In this document: one piece after another, positions 35,197-45,940 of the stretch | Layout: the number at the start of each line of letters is the position of its first letter | Position numbering within the stretch: position 1 is the stretch's first letter | Assembly (NCBI GenBank): GCA_002682825.1 | Contig: NOKP01000014.1 | Location: forward strand, 186,001-250,000 | From: Neonectria sp. B-13 | Taxonomy: Eukaryota > Ascomycota > Sordariomycetes > Hypocreales > Nectriaceae | Length of the DNA: 64,000 bases | Direction: 5' to 3' | Notes under the pieces: model-generated | Told to the model about the DNA's origin: nothing | Seen by the model: the letters and a program-made list of their open reading frames with translations, nothing else | Databases searched by the model: none | Position numbers and translations under genes: made by a program

Positions 35197-37593
35197 ATGG
35201 CCGACCTCCGAATCCTCCTCATCGGCAACGGTGGCCGCGAGCACGCCCTTGCCTGGAAGTTGAGCCAGTCTCCCCGAGTCCAGCAGATCTTTGCCGTCCC
35301 CGGTAATGGCGGCACGGCGTCCTGCTCCAAGGTCGTCAACGTCGGCTCCGTCAAGGCCGATGACTTCGCCGGCCTCGTCAAGTTTTCCGAGGACAACCAG
35401 ATCAGCCTCGTCGTCCCCGGGCCCGAGGCGCCGCTCGTCGATGGCGTCGAGGGCTGGTTCAAGAAGGCCGGCATCCCCGTCTTCGGCCCCTCCAAGGATG
35501 CCGCCCGCCTCGAGGGCAGCAAAACCTACTCCAAGGACTTCATGAAGAAGTACGACATCCCCACCGCCGCCTACGAGAACTTCTCCGACTTCGACAAGGC
35601 CGTTGCATACGTCGACAGCATCAGCCACGATATCGTCATCAAGGCCACCGGCCTGGCTGCCGGCAAGGGTGTCATCCTACCCCAGACCAAGGATGAGGCC
35701 AAGGCCGCACTTAAGCAGATCATGGTGGACAAGGAGTTTGGCGATGCTGGCAGCGAGGTTGTCATCGAGGAGCTCCTCATTGGCGACGAGCTCAGTGTCC
35801 TCACCTTCTGCGACGGCTACGCTATTCGATCCCTCCCGCTCGCCCAGGACCACAAGCGTATCTTCGACGGCGACCTAGGCCCTAACACCGGTGGTATGGG
35901 CTGCTATGCTCCTACCAACATTGCCACCAAGGAGCTGACCGAGCAGATCGACCGCGAGATCCTCGAGCCCACCATCGCCGGTATGCGCCGGGAGCAGCAG
36001 CCTTTCCGCGGTGTTCTCTTCACCGGGCTCATGATCACCAGCGCCGGTCCCAAGGTGCTCGAGTACAACGTCCGATTTGGTGACCCTGAGACCCAGACTG
36101 TTCTTCCTCTCCTGTCCGCCGACACTGATTTGGCCGAGGTCATGCTCGCCTGTGCTAACGGCTACCTCGACAACTGCAAGCTGACCGTTGACAACAAATT
36201 CAGCGCCACTGTTGTTCTCGCTTCCCCTGGCTACCCTGGCTCCTATCCCAAGGGCCAGGAGATGTCTGTCCAGACGCCCCCTGAGGGATGCACCATTTTC
36301 CACGCCGGCACCACCCTTGATGGTGACGTATTGAAAACCTCTGGTGGCCGTGTGATTGCCATCAACGCTGTCGGCGACTCCCTCCGCGCTGCCGTCGATG
36401 CTGCTTACGCCGCTCTTGACGCCAAGGTCATTGGCTTTGAGGGGGCCTTTTACCGAAAGGACATTGCTCACCGGGCCTTCCGAGACGCCAAGAAGGCGAG
36501 CATGACCTACGCTCAGGCTGGTGTGGACATCAAGGCTGGCAATGACTTTGTTGACAAGATCAAGAAGGCTGTTGCCAGCACCAAGCGAGCCGGCGCCGAT
36601 GCCGAGATTGGCGGCTTTGGTGGTGAGGTTGACCTCTCCAAGTGCGGCTTCCCCAATGCCCCCATTATGGTCGGCGCCATTGACGGCGTCGGCACCAAGC
36701 TCATGATTGCGCAATCCATGAACAAGCACGACACCGTCGGTATCGATCTGGTCGCCATGAACGTCAATGACTTGATTGTCCAGGGCGCCACTCCCCTCAT
36801 GTTCCTTGACTACTACGGCTGCAGCAAGCTAGAGCTTTCCACCGCCGCCGCCTTCGTTGAGGGTGTCGCTGACGGCTGCCGTCAGGCTGGATGTGCCCTT
36901 GTTGGTGGTGAGACGGCTGAGATGCCCGGCATGTACCAGAAGGATGACTACGATGCCGCTGGTTGTGCCGTTGGAACCGTCACCAACGCTGGCCGCCTCC
37001 CCCGCCTCGACGACATGATCGAGGGTGACGTGCTCCTGGGCCTCGGCTCCGCGGGCGTCCACTCCAACGGCTTCTCCCTCGTCCGCCGTATCGTCCAGAG
37101 TGCCGGCCTCAGCTACTCGACCCCAGCCCCCTGGGACCAGTCCACCACCATTGGCGAGTCCCTCCTCACCCCGACTCGCATCTACGTCAAGAGCCTGCTC
37201 CCCGTTCTGGGCCAAATCAAGGGCCTCGCCCACATCACCGGCGGCGGTATCCTCGAGAACGTGCCTCGCATGCTCCCCGAGGCACTTGCCGCCGAGATCG
37301 AGTTCGGCTCCTGGGAGATCCCGCCGGTCTTCAAGTGGCTGAAGACGGCCGGCAATGTTGCCCCCTCGGAGATGTGCCGCACCTTCAACTCGGGCATCGG
37401 CATGGTCGTCGCCGTCGACGCTGCCCAGGCTAGTACCGTGGCCCAGGCCCTATCCACCGCCGGCGAGAAGGTCTACACCATCGGTCGTCTGGCCCGCAGG
37501 GATCAGGGCGAGGCGTGCTTGATTCAGAACGTGGACTCGTGGAGCTCCGAGGCGGGACTGCCCGTGAAGCGAAAGGTGGATTTGGCGTCGTGA
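35197..37593 (+). CDS. ADE5,7: Bifunctional GAR synthetase / AIR synthetase (Ade5,7)
   Basis: Single exon, 798 residues. It carries out two steps of cytosolic de novo purine synthesis: 5-phosphoribosylamine + glycine + ATP to GAR (GARS) and FGAM to AIR (AIRS). The GARS half (about 1-430) opens with [17 protein letters not shown] and has the ATP-grasp segments [11 protein letters not shown] and GGMGCYAP, with [12 protein letters not shown]. The AIRS half (about 440-798) has [22 protein letters not shown] and [15 protein letters not shown]. Length and order match fungal Ade5,7; animals add a GART domain, absent here. ATG 35197 sits directly before the family start; a longer read would need a non-ATG codon. 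Codon use is strongly C-ending, unlike the NACHT gene downstream, which fits a highly expressed gene. Confidence 0.97.
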   Translation: MADLRILLIGNGGREHALAWKLSQSPRVQQIFAVPGNGGTASCSKVVNVGSVKADDFAGLVKFSEDNQISLVVPGPEAPLVDGVEGWFKKAGIPVFGPSKDAARLEGSKTYSKDFMKKYDIPTAAYENFSDFDKAVAYVDSISHDIVIKATGLAAGKGVILPQTKDEAKAALKQIMVDKEFGDAGSEVVIEELLIGDELSVLTFCDGYAIRSLPLAQDHKRIFDGDLGPNTGGMGCYAPTNIATKELTEQIDREILEPTIAGMRREQQPFRGVLFTGLMITSAGPKVLEYNVRFGDPETQTVLPLLSADTDLAEVMLACANGYLDNCKLTVDNKFSATVVLASPGYPGSYPKGQEMSVQTPPEGCTIFHAGTTLDGDVLKTSGGRVIAINAVGDSLRAAVDAAYAALDAKVIGFEGAFYRKDIAHRAFRDAKKASMTYAQAGVDIKAGNDFVDKIKKAVASTKRAGADAEIGGFGGEVDLSKCGFPNAPIMVGAIDGVGTKLMIAQSMNKHDTVGIDLVAMNVNDLIVQGATPLMFLDYYGCSKLELSTAAAFVEGVADGCRQAGCALVGGETAEMPGMYQKDDYDAAGCAVGTVTNAGRLPRLDDMIEGDVLLGLGSAGVHSNGFSLVRRIVQSAGLSYSTPAPWDQSTTIGESLLTPTRIYVKSLLPVLGQIKGLAHITGGGILENVPRMLPEALAAEIEFGSWEIPPVFKWLKTAGNVAPSEMCRTFNSGIGMVVAVDAAQASTVAQALSTAGEKVYTIGRLARRDQGEACLIQNVDSWSSEAGLPVKRKVDLAS

Positions 37594-37711
37594 TTTAGAA
37601 AAGGCGCGTTCTCTATGGTTAGAAGATTATTGATGGGCATGACGAAATAGAATTTGAAGAAAAAGAAAAGTGATTATCTTGAGGATATGAGTTAGATTGA
37701 TGCGATGCCAT

Positions 37712-37747
37712 GGATGTCAAGGATGTCAAGGATGTCAAGGATGTCAT
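37712..37747. repeat. 9-bp tandem repeat, four copies
   Basis: GGATGTCAA is repeated at 37712, 37721 and 37730, with a near-copy at 37739. Confidence 0.9.
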
Positions 37748-37909
37748 GAATGCCAGGGATAGGGCGCGGGAAGGCGTATAACCATTCCCTATGAATTGCA
37801 AACGATAAAACGATAATTTGTATTCTTTTTCTATCATGCTCATGTGTTTTTAACAACCTTCCAATATGTCTTCGTGCGACGATGTTCCTGTCAAGGTATT
37901 CGGACTTTG

Positions 37910-37941
37910 TATGCAAGTATGCAAGTATGCAAGTATGCAAA
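37910..37941. repeat. 8-bp tandem repeat, four copies
   Basis: TATGCAAG at 37910, 37918 and 37926, with a final TATGCAAA at 37934. Confidence 0.9.
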
Positions 37942-38157
37942 GCTGGAGCGGGAAAACGTTGGAAGCAGATTTTTTCCTTGCCTCACCTTTCCCGCATGTG
38001 GTTAACTACTAGCGCCTCCAACCCTGCCGCGCCCTCCACCCCTCTTTACTTTGATTTTCATCCCCAACAGGCTCTGTATTTGCCAGTCTCTTTCTCCATT
38101 CTTACAACCCATCTTTACCATCGTTATCCTCAGGTCTCGCTGATCCAACCGCCCACC

Positions 38158-39054
38158 ATGCTTATCTACAAGGTACGATGTTCCTCTCGAATCCGGGGAA
38201 ACACTGTCTCCTCTTGACGGCGGCCACAACCCCGCGCTGCCTTTTCGTCCCTCCTGGCCTGACGCTGAACCCCGCAATCACAGGACATTCTTATCGGCGA
38301 CGAGCTCATCTCGGACGTGTACAACCTTAAGCTTGTCGATGGCGTCGTTTACGAGGCCGACTGTGCTATGATCACCGAGGGCGGCCTTGAGATCGGTTCG
38401 TACACCCTCCCCTAATACCTTGTGCGGACCTCGGCTCGGCCACTCAAAGTGGACGAGTGAAAAACGAAGACAAAAATACAAAACTAACACGCCGTCTGAT
38501 CAGACATTGGTGCCAACGCTTCCGCCGAGGAGGCCGCCGAGGACCTTGAGGACACCAGCGTCAAGGTCAACAACGTCGTCAGCTCCTTCCGACTCCAGAG
38601 CACCTCCTTCGACAAGAAGAGCTACATAACTTACCTCGGGGGTACGCCCTGTCCCACCCCAGGCTGCACCCCGCCCGCCAAGCTGACCATTTCAATCTAG
38701 CCTATATGAAGAAAGTCGTGGAAAAGCTCGGGAAATTGAGCGAAGAGAAACAGAAACTGGCCGCCAGCGAATCTGAAAAGGAAACTATCGCCAAAGAATC
38801 TGCAGAGGAAATCGCCGCCTTTAAGAGCGGTGCTAATGCATATGCCAAGAAAAAACTCATTCCTAACTTCAAGGACTTTGAGTTCTACATCGGCGAGTCT
38901 ATGAACCCTGAGGGCATGTAAGTTTGCTATCCTCCCCTCAAACTTGGGTGATATTGACCATTCGCTTAGGGTTGTCCTTCTCAACTACCGCGAAGATGGT
39001 GTCACTCCCTATGTCATCCTCTGGAAGCACGGTCTCAAAGAAGAAAAGGTTTAA
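38158..39054 (+). CDS. Translationally controlled tumour protein homologue (TCTP/Tma19) with insertion
   Basis: The model is join(38158..38172,38284..38395,38504..38641,38701..38917,38970..39054), 188 residues, five exons; every junction restores a codon of the family. TCTP is a small cytosolic, ribosome- and microtubule-associated protein (yeast Tma19) with growth and stress roles. Signatures: MLIYKDILIGDE start, [10 protein letters not shown], the TCTP1-like [17 protein letters not shown], and the TCTP2-like [27 protein letters not shown] with the ending [10 protein letters not shown]. Between YMKK and FKDFEFY there are 52 residues where yeast Tma19 has about 31, an extra ~21 charged, helix-forming residues ([10 protein letters not shown] type) in the helical hairpin. 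The insertion is in the middle of exon 4, so it is not a missed intron unless splicing removes part of it; no stop or strong donor is seen inside. No second TCTP gene is in the window. Confidence 0.93.
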
Positions 39055-39355
39055 GCTGGAGAGTATTGTCCGGGCCTCGACCCATGATGATTCACGAGCC
39101 AGTTATTTAGAAAGAGATGAGGAGCCACATGATTGCGTCGGAAGCGCTTGGCATTTCCCCCCCCGCGATATAGCGATGAATGAAACAAAAAAGAATGTGG
39201 AGTCTGAACCGTCAAGAAGTTACAAGCTGCCTAATGATAACTGGACATATATGTGCCGACACGTGCAATATGAAGAAGACAAGACGTGACGAAGAACTCC
39301 AGATGCGCCGAGCAATGCGACCTAATCCTTAAAAAGTACTACGAAAATGCTCCAC
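39055..39355. other. Short convergent 3' region
   Basis: Three hundred bases between two convergent stop codons, holding both 3' UTRs. Nothing else is seen. Confidence 0.5.
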
Positions 39356-40688
39356 TCAAAACTGAGGTCTCGTTGCCATGGGGACTGGCGGCGGTCCATC
39401 TGACGTTGGAGCATCCGAAGCTGCCATTGCATTTCCTAAGCCAGCCCTCTTCTTGGGAGGTGGCGGAGGAGGCTTCTTCTTGCCCAGAAGCGCCGGCACT
39501 GAAGGTGGCGCGGTGACGGCCCCTGAGGTTTGCTCCTGGGCGTTGTGCGAGCTCGTGTAGCTCCCAACCTTGTCCATCAACCCATACTTTTGGTTCAGGC
39601 CATTGGCTGTCTTGGCCCCTGCTGCAACCTGCTCGCCGTGCCGCTGTCGGAAGTTGTTGGCTGTGACCGCGGCGACTTTGGCGTCAGAAAACGACACCGA
39701 CGACGGGTCCTTGTGAAACGACGAGGCCGTCTTCATGGCCGCTTGCTTCTGCGCCCACGTCGTGCCCTCACTGGGCGGGTTTGCAGCGGGCGGTGCCGAG
39801 GCGGTGCCGCCCAGCTTGGAGAAGCGGTTCTGCAGCTCGTTCATGTGCGAGGGTGCGGGCGGTGCGGCGCCGGGTCGTGGTGGCTGGGCCGGGGAGCCTT
39901 GGTTTGCCGGGCTGGAGCGTCCGATGCCGAAGGCGGGGACCGATATGCCCGCAGCGCCAAGGCGACTGACGGCCCCCTGGTTTACGAAGCTGTTGCCCGT
40001 TGAAGCGGGACTTACGGCCGGGGGAGTCGCTGTTGAGCTGCCCGAGTTGGTCCTCGGGGGCAGGCGAGGTGGTAGACCCGGAGGTCCCGGTTTGCTCCCC
40101 GACGTTGCGGACTGGTACGTCGGAGGAGGCAGCGGAGGCGGCGCCCTGCCTCCTGCGCCATCCCTCCTCCCTGGTGGCGCAGGCAGATGGTTGGTGTCAA
40201 GGCCGGTGGTATTGGCGCGATACGGCTGCGGGGGCCGGTCGTCCTCCTCCTCGTCCTGCTGTTGATAGGGGTCGTGCGGCTGCTTCTGGTACACAGGCGG
40301 CTCGACGGCGGGGGCTCGCGGGTCCTGGTACTTGGACGGGGAGGCGACGACATGGCGCGTCGTCGAGGACGGCGGCGGCGGCGGAGCGAGGCCGGATCCG
40401 GTGCGCCTCGGGGGCGGTGCGAACGAGGCCGGGTCGCGGAGTTGGGAGATGGGCCGGGCGACGTGGCCGACATCTTCTTCGGAGGATTTGTTCCTGTGCA
40501 CGAGGCCCGTCTTGCGGGTATTATCGCCGTTAGTCGACTTCGAGCTTCACACAGGGTCGGATTGCCCGGGAAAGAAAGACAGAAGCACTCACGACGGAGC
40601 CCCGGATGGTTCCCTTCGGCTTCACCGCGCGCAGCTCCTTGCCCTTCTCCTTCCCCTTGTCCATGATGTTCTTGAACCGGTCCGACAT
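39356..40688 (-). CDS. Proline-rich SH3-ligand type cytoskeletal protein, Aim3-like
   Basis: The model is complement(join(39356..40510,40593..40688)), 416 residues. Exon 1 is a 32-codon lysine-rich N-terminus (MSDRFKNIMDKGKEKGKELR). The 82-bp intron starts GTGAGT, has GACTAAC and ends CAAG, and the phase is 0. Polyproline runs follow (APPPPPSSTT, PGLPPRLPPR), then a conserved-looking helical part at about 300-375 (MNELQNRFSKLGG, ..FSDAKVAAVTANNFRQRHGEQ). The C-terminus has KKKPPPPPPKKR, a classic SH3/profilin ligand. It probably acts in actin or endocytic assemblies by binding SH3 proteins; the similarity to yeast Aim3 is a general impression of architecture, not a search result. The 3' end converges on TCTP. 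Confidence 0.75.
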
Positions 40689-40989
40689 GATTGCTGGTGG
40701 GTGGCGAGCTGCTGGAGGGAGAGTCTTTGGGGTATATGGAGGAGGTGAGGTTCCGCAAAGGAGGCCTCGGAGCGTGGTGGTTGCTCGCTCAGGCTTAGTC
40801 GACGCCCAAAGTGGGATGCAGGACTAGGGTCTTGAAGAGAAATCTGGGGTGGGGTGGAGTGACGTAAAGCCACTAGCAACTTGCGCCACATGCCTGCTTG
40901 ACTCAACTGTGACAAAAGTACGAAGTAATAAGATAGTAACATGATGCTCAAACTTGGACAACCCAACTCCATAGAGACCCGACAACCCG

Positions 40990-43900
40990 TCAAATTGAAG
41001 TTACTGCCTGTGCGCCTTCGCATTTGACCTTCGCTTGTTGAGAACCCACCCCAGACGGTACCTCATGTACGTCGTCTACCTCAATGCCCCCATGTGCTTT
41101 GAGAAGCTTTGCTACCGCGGCATGATCTTCTTTAATCGCACAAGAGAGAGCTGTCATTTTTGATATGCGTATAATTCTAGGGTTTCCAGACCCACTGTAA
41201 ACAAGGTTAGAAATCCTTAGGATGATTAGAGGAATAGGTCATATCCAAATCTTACTTTGTTATTCCGTGTGAGGAGGGTTCGTTTGTTATCTTCGTTGAC
41301 AACTGGTTGATGATGTCCGGCCTTTTTTCCAGGAGTAGCCTTACGATCGATTCATGACCATACTCAGCTGCTTCGTGAAGCACCGTCTTCTGTATAGATT
41401 TTGACATATGCATATACTTAGCCTCTCTATGAAGCCATACGTAGACGGTAGCTCCGTTTTCTAAGAGTCTTCGTACTACTGCGTCATGGCCGTAACGCGT
41501 CGCGACAAGTACTGGTGTCGTTCCAGCCAGAAATTCACGGTCTAAATAGGATCCGTTTCTGCCGGTTCTCGCATTTATATCAACTCTCCCAGTTCCGAGA
41601 AGCAAATTGACTGAAATCTCGTGACCTTTTCCGGCGGCCAAATGTAGCGGCGACTCATCCTTGCACTTCAGGTCTGGGTTGGCTCCTGCGTTCAGTAGCA
41701 ACTTAATGACACTCTCGCGACCCCCGTTCGCGGCCCTCATAAGTGGCGTGCTCCCAGATCTTGGTTTTACGTCTGGGTCAACTCCTGCATCTAGTAGCAG
41801 CTTGACTACATCCTCGCGCTCGGCCCAGCTCAGCGGTGTATTACCACGGTTGTCTTTCTGGTTTGGGTCAGCTCCTGCATTTAGCAGCAGTTTAACGATC
41901 CCATGGTGTGTGTTCTTGGCAGCGAGCAATATCGGATTTGGTTCCGAAGGTAAAAAGGAATTGACCCTGGCGCCTTTCTCGAGAAGTCGCTTTACCATCC
42001 CCTCTTGCCCATTTTCTGCAGCCCACGAAAGTGGTGTTCCGCCCTCGTTGTCTGTTGACTCAAGCAAGTCCTCGGCCCATGGCTCATCCACTACCTCTTG
42101 ATAGCCGAACCATGACGCTGAATGTAGGCCATTTCCACTCCTCGAGAAGAAATAGCCATCCGAGAACTGAGTCGATGTTTTCACTTTGTTGACAGACTTG
42201 AGAAATGCTTGCACCTCTTGCTGAATCCTCGGAGCGTGTCGTGCATGGTGCCCCCAGTTCCTAGCCGCATATTCATATAATGGATATGGCTCCATCTGCT
42301 CCTCGAAGTCTGGTTCGTAGAAATCCATGAAAGATTGAAATGCATCCAATGAGAGGTAGGCTATGCAGGTACTTGCAATATTGACATCGGCATCTGGGCT
42401 CCATCGATCTCGCGTTTTCTGGAGGTATTCCTGTGTTGTGTAATGCGCTAAGCGGATAACCTGGCTCTGTTCATCGAGAGTAACCAACCCAGCGCAAACA
42501 GAGACCATATCTTTGACATGTGGCATGTTGTCTTCGTCAAGCTGTGTATCTCCAACCTTTACCGCAAGCGCGTGTTGAAGTTCGATGATGCTCAGTGGTT
42601 GTTTTGCGAAGGTGATCCAGGAGAGGACTTGCATGGCAAGCTTCTTGCAACCCGGCTTCTGGCTATTGATGCGCTTTATGACTTCGTCGTACGCACGGCT
42701 TAACACCTCGGCTCTTTCTTCCTCACCGGATCCCTGGCTCTGTTTCTGCATATTGGCCAATGCTTCTCGTATCGCTGAGGCTGTGAACATGTCTTCTAGT
42801 GAACTCAGATAGATCTGCGCTAGGAGGAACCTGGAAGAATATTAGCGCTTGGTCTCCTTGGGGACAGGTAAAAACGTACATTCCATCAACTGCTTCCGAG
42901 ATTAAAGACTTGATCTCGTTTTGAAGTTTCGGATTCTCTTGAACGTTGGCCTGAAGTTGATCCATATTATGCAGCACATATGTCTCCACATCGTGCCGGC
43001 TTGCACGAACCTCAAGCGAAGGGCTGAGTTTGAAGTATTCTAGTACGTCTGGAATCCCCCTTGCAGTTGCAAAGATGTTCGTCGCCGAAGTGGCCTGGAT
43101 TTTGCTAAGCTCGATGAAGAGTCGCCGTCGATCACTATCTCGACACTCATCGAGTGCGTCAATGACGACATAGGTTCTCGAATACAGTGACAAGACAGAC
43201 TGAAGAGTTTCTGACAGCTCACTAAACGATGGTCTAGTGTATTTGCGCTTGTGCGTAGCATGAAGGGATTTCAAAGCTTCAGGAACGGATGACCTTCCCT
43301 GAACGAGCTGCTTTAATAGGCTTGCAAGCAAGTCCTCGACCTTCTGGCTGTCTTGGCGGAGATAGTTGCAGTATATGAACCCAACGCCAATTCTGGGGTC
43401 TGCAACATGCCTTTCGATCAGGTCTTCCACGACAATTGACGCGAGGATGGTTTTGCCGGCGCCTGGAATACCAGGACAGAACAGCGTTTGCTGGCTGGCT
43501 TTTGACCAAGCCTGATACTCCTGCGAATCCAAAAGCCATTGTCCAGTTCCTGGTTGCCTCCGAGAGATGAAGTCAATCTGCTGGGAAGTGTAGTCGGTTG
43601 GAGTCAGCCACTTAAGAATGGCTTGGTGTTCCTCTGCAGTTTCTTGTGAATCTTGATGGCCACGGACTTGAGCGACTAAGCCATACACCTGTTTCTGCTC
43701 TTTATCGATGCTCTGGACTAAGCAATGCGTTTCGGCCCCAAGTGCAATGTTGTCGATTGCCATAAAGCTATTCAGGACTTGACACTGGTTATGAAGACTT
43801 TCAACCGCTTCTTTCGTCTTCTTGGAAAGAAATGCCCCTTGGATTCTTCCCCAGCCTATGCGATGGCCTTCGTCACGCTTCTGCAGGTCTTTCAGAAGTT

Positions 43901-44195
43901 TATCTAGTTCGTTCTGACAGATTGACACCATTCGCTGGGTGTCTGTCTGGTGAGATGTAGACCCCAGTTGCGAGAGTACAGTGGAACGGCGACCATGAAA
44001 AGCATCCACGAAGCTTTGATTGGTGGTCAAGTTCATGTTGGTCTCGGAAAGGATTGTTTTCAGGACCTGAAGCTGGTTCATGAAGCTTCGAGTGTCAGCA
44101 GGGGCGTCTTTCCAGCTGAGCCCAAGCTCAACAAGGGTTTTGGAGATTTGGGTAGCGACGGCGATGACGCCGATGAGTCCAAAGGGATCAGGCAT
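40990..44195 (-). CDS. NACHT-ankyrin NLR-like protein (fungal STAND)
   Basis: The model is complement(join(40990..41194,41256..42830,42880..44195)), 1031 residues. Residues 1-190 are a helical N-terminal domain of the type seen on many fungal STAND proteins (MPDPFGLIGVIAVATQ). The pre-NACHT motif QWLL lies near 219-222, Walker A GIPGAGKT at 242-249 and Walker B VVIDALDEC at 343-351. A winged-helix-like linker follows, then about ten ankyrin repeats from ~690 (TPLSWAAENGQEGMVKRLLE type). Intron 1 is 49 bp and gives DGMFLLAQIYL. Intron 2 (61 bp, GTAAGA, CTAAC, TTACAG) was found by eye: without it the frame ends at 41252; with it 68 codons add one more repeat (TALSCAIKEDHAAVAKLLKA) and a tail. 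Such proteins are thought to sense ligands and trigger incompatibility or immune-like responses; the function here is unknown. Codon use is less GC-biased than in the core genes. Confidence 0.9.
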
Positions 44196-45940
44196 AATGT
44201 TTTTTGTGCGATAAGTAATCGCGTTTCAAGGGGCGAAAGAACGAGAAGAACAAGAAAAAGAAGAAGGAAATGGGAGGCGGGAACATGAGATTGTTTGAAC
44301 ATGCGGGTTTAATACCACAGACCTGCACGTTGGGTGTAGCCAACCAACGCCGGCCACAACCGCCGACCTTAGCCAATTGAATAGCAGCTTTGAGGCAAAT
44401 CCATGCAAGTTCTCAGAGGGCTGGCGGTTAACTGAAAAACACTGCAAGGACGGGATGAGCTGTTAGTCTGGTACGCAAACTGCGGCTGCATGCATTAATT
44501 CCCTGCACCTTCTAGTTTGTACACGGTGTGAGAGTTCATACCCACATCTGTATTTCGTCTATCATTTTGAACCAATGGGCCTAATAGACTTCTATTGTGG
44601 AACTTGCTATTAATTAATGCATCCCTGAACAGGACTACTCAAACGTTCAAGCCTTAACTGGCTTGTTGGCTTCGATCCTCCAACTGCGCGCATCCACAGG
44701 AACAGGACGTAGAAAGGAACCGAGAAACGCGAGATAAACCCCTCAAATGGTACTGAAATTATAGAGAAGAATTTTTTTATTCTATCAAGCGAACACCAAG
44801 CTACACGTATGGTCTCTTTGCTTATCCAGCTGGATAGTCGAATATAGGAAGACTGCCCGTTTCAAGTGGACTGACAGCTTGACCAAGGCGACGAAAAGAA
44901 AAAGAAAAAAGAATAAGGGTGAGAGCATTCGGGACCTGTTGATATGATTGAGGTAGTGACTAGCAACTAAACGTATGGCAGTCTTCGCGCAGACGAGCGT
45001 CAAACCAAGCATGTCTCCATGGTTGGAGTCTTCTGCTACTACCTAGCTGGTTTGTCAAAGAGGGCGAAGCAGTATTAGGAAACGTAGATTTCTCATTACG
45101 CACATGGGTCACTGGACTTATTCTATCTAAACTTATATAAACAACATGTCAGTCCCAAAGAGCATCAGCATTTGTATGGTCCCTTCCCTTAGGCTATGAG
45201 TGACGTAGCGAAACCTCAACTTGATGCAAGATTACTGGAACTGGATTGCATCTAGCTACCGCTTAGTTGTAGCTTGGCTTAGAGAAGTAGAAGCTTAGCC
45301 TTGGAACGGCAATGTATTTCAGTTTGCTGGAGTCTGTCTCAGAGTCAAGTGGCGTGTGAGGCTGGCACGCTGGCTTCCCCAAGGTAGACGCTGACATGGT
45401 TGCTAACGGTGGCACTAATTAACTCGGGATTTATGGGGATGTGCTATTTAGCCAGTTAGCCTCGGCTCGCTGGGTGTTTTGGAGGATTCTCTAACTATCA
45501 TTAGCAGTCTCTTCACCCGGCCATGATAGTCTGGGGTATATTGCGCAGAGGAGGGGAGGAGGAGAGTAGGGCACGGCCACGCCTTTCGGGGTATTGGCAG
45601 GCGAAGGAAACGGAAGGCCGGATCTACATGATGAATGGCGGCAATGAAGGAGAACCCCAGTTGGAGAACTGGAGTGAAGCCCAATCACTCGCTCCACTGA
45701 CACTCCACTACACCTCCTTGGCGGCTGAATATCGGAAGGGAAGCTTCTCGCAGGTGACGAGCTACCGAGTCAGTCCTGCGCCAGGATTTACCCCTCAATG
45801 GGGCTTCGGCTCCTGTTGACCCGATCCACCAAGTACAAATCATCCAGTGATGGGCTCATCTGGTGGGACATTGGCAAGATGGCCGTTCGAGTTCCAACTC
45901 TCTTATCCTGGCGACAAAACTACCCTCGATAAGCGACAAC
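44196..45940. other. Divergent 1.7-kb intergenic region
   Basis: Lies between two divergent starts (NACHT gene and GH78 gene). The middle (about 44550-45450) is AT-rich with TTAATTAATGCA-type sequence. Frames here are under 110 codons with no family features. It may contain both promoters and decayed sequence. Confidence 0.5.

Larger units (their letters stand above)
37594..38157. other. Intergenic region ade5,7-TCTP with two short tandem repeats
   Basis: About 560 bp of 3' and 5' flanking sequence. It contains GGATGTCAA x4 at 37712-37747 and TATGCAAG-type x4 at 37910-37941. A pyrimidine-rich tract with CAACCGCCCACC just before ATG 38158 is the likely TCTP leader, typical of translation-machinery genes. 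Confidence 0.7.

Noticed and set aside
35875..36729. 284-codon minus-strand frame
   Set aside because: Antisense to ade5,7, low complexity.
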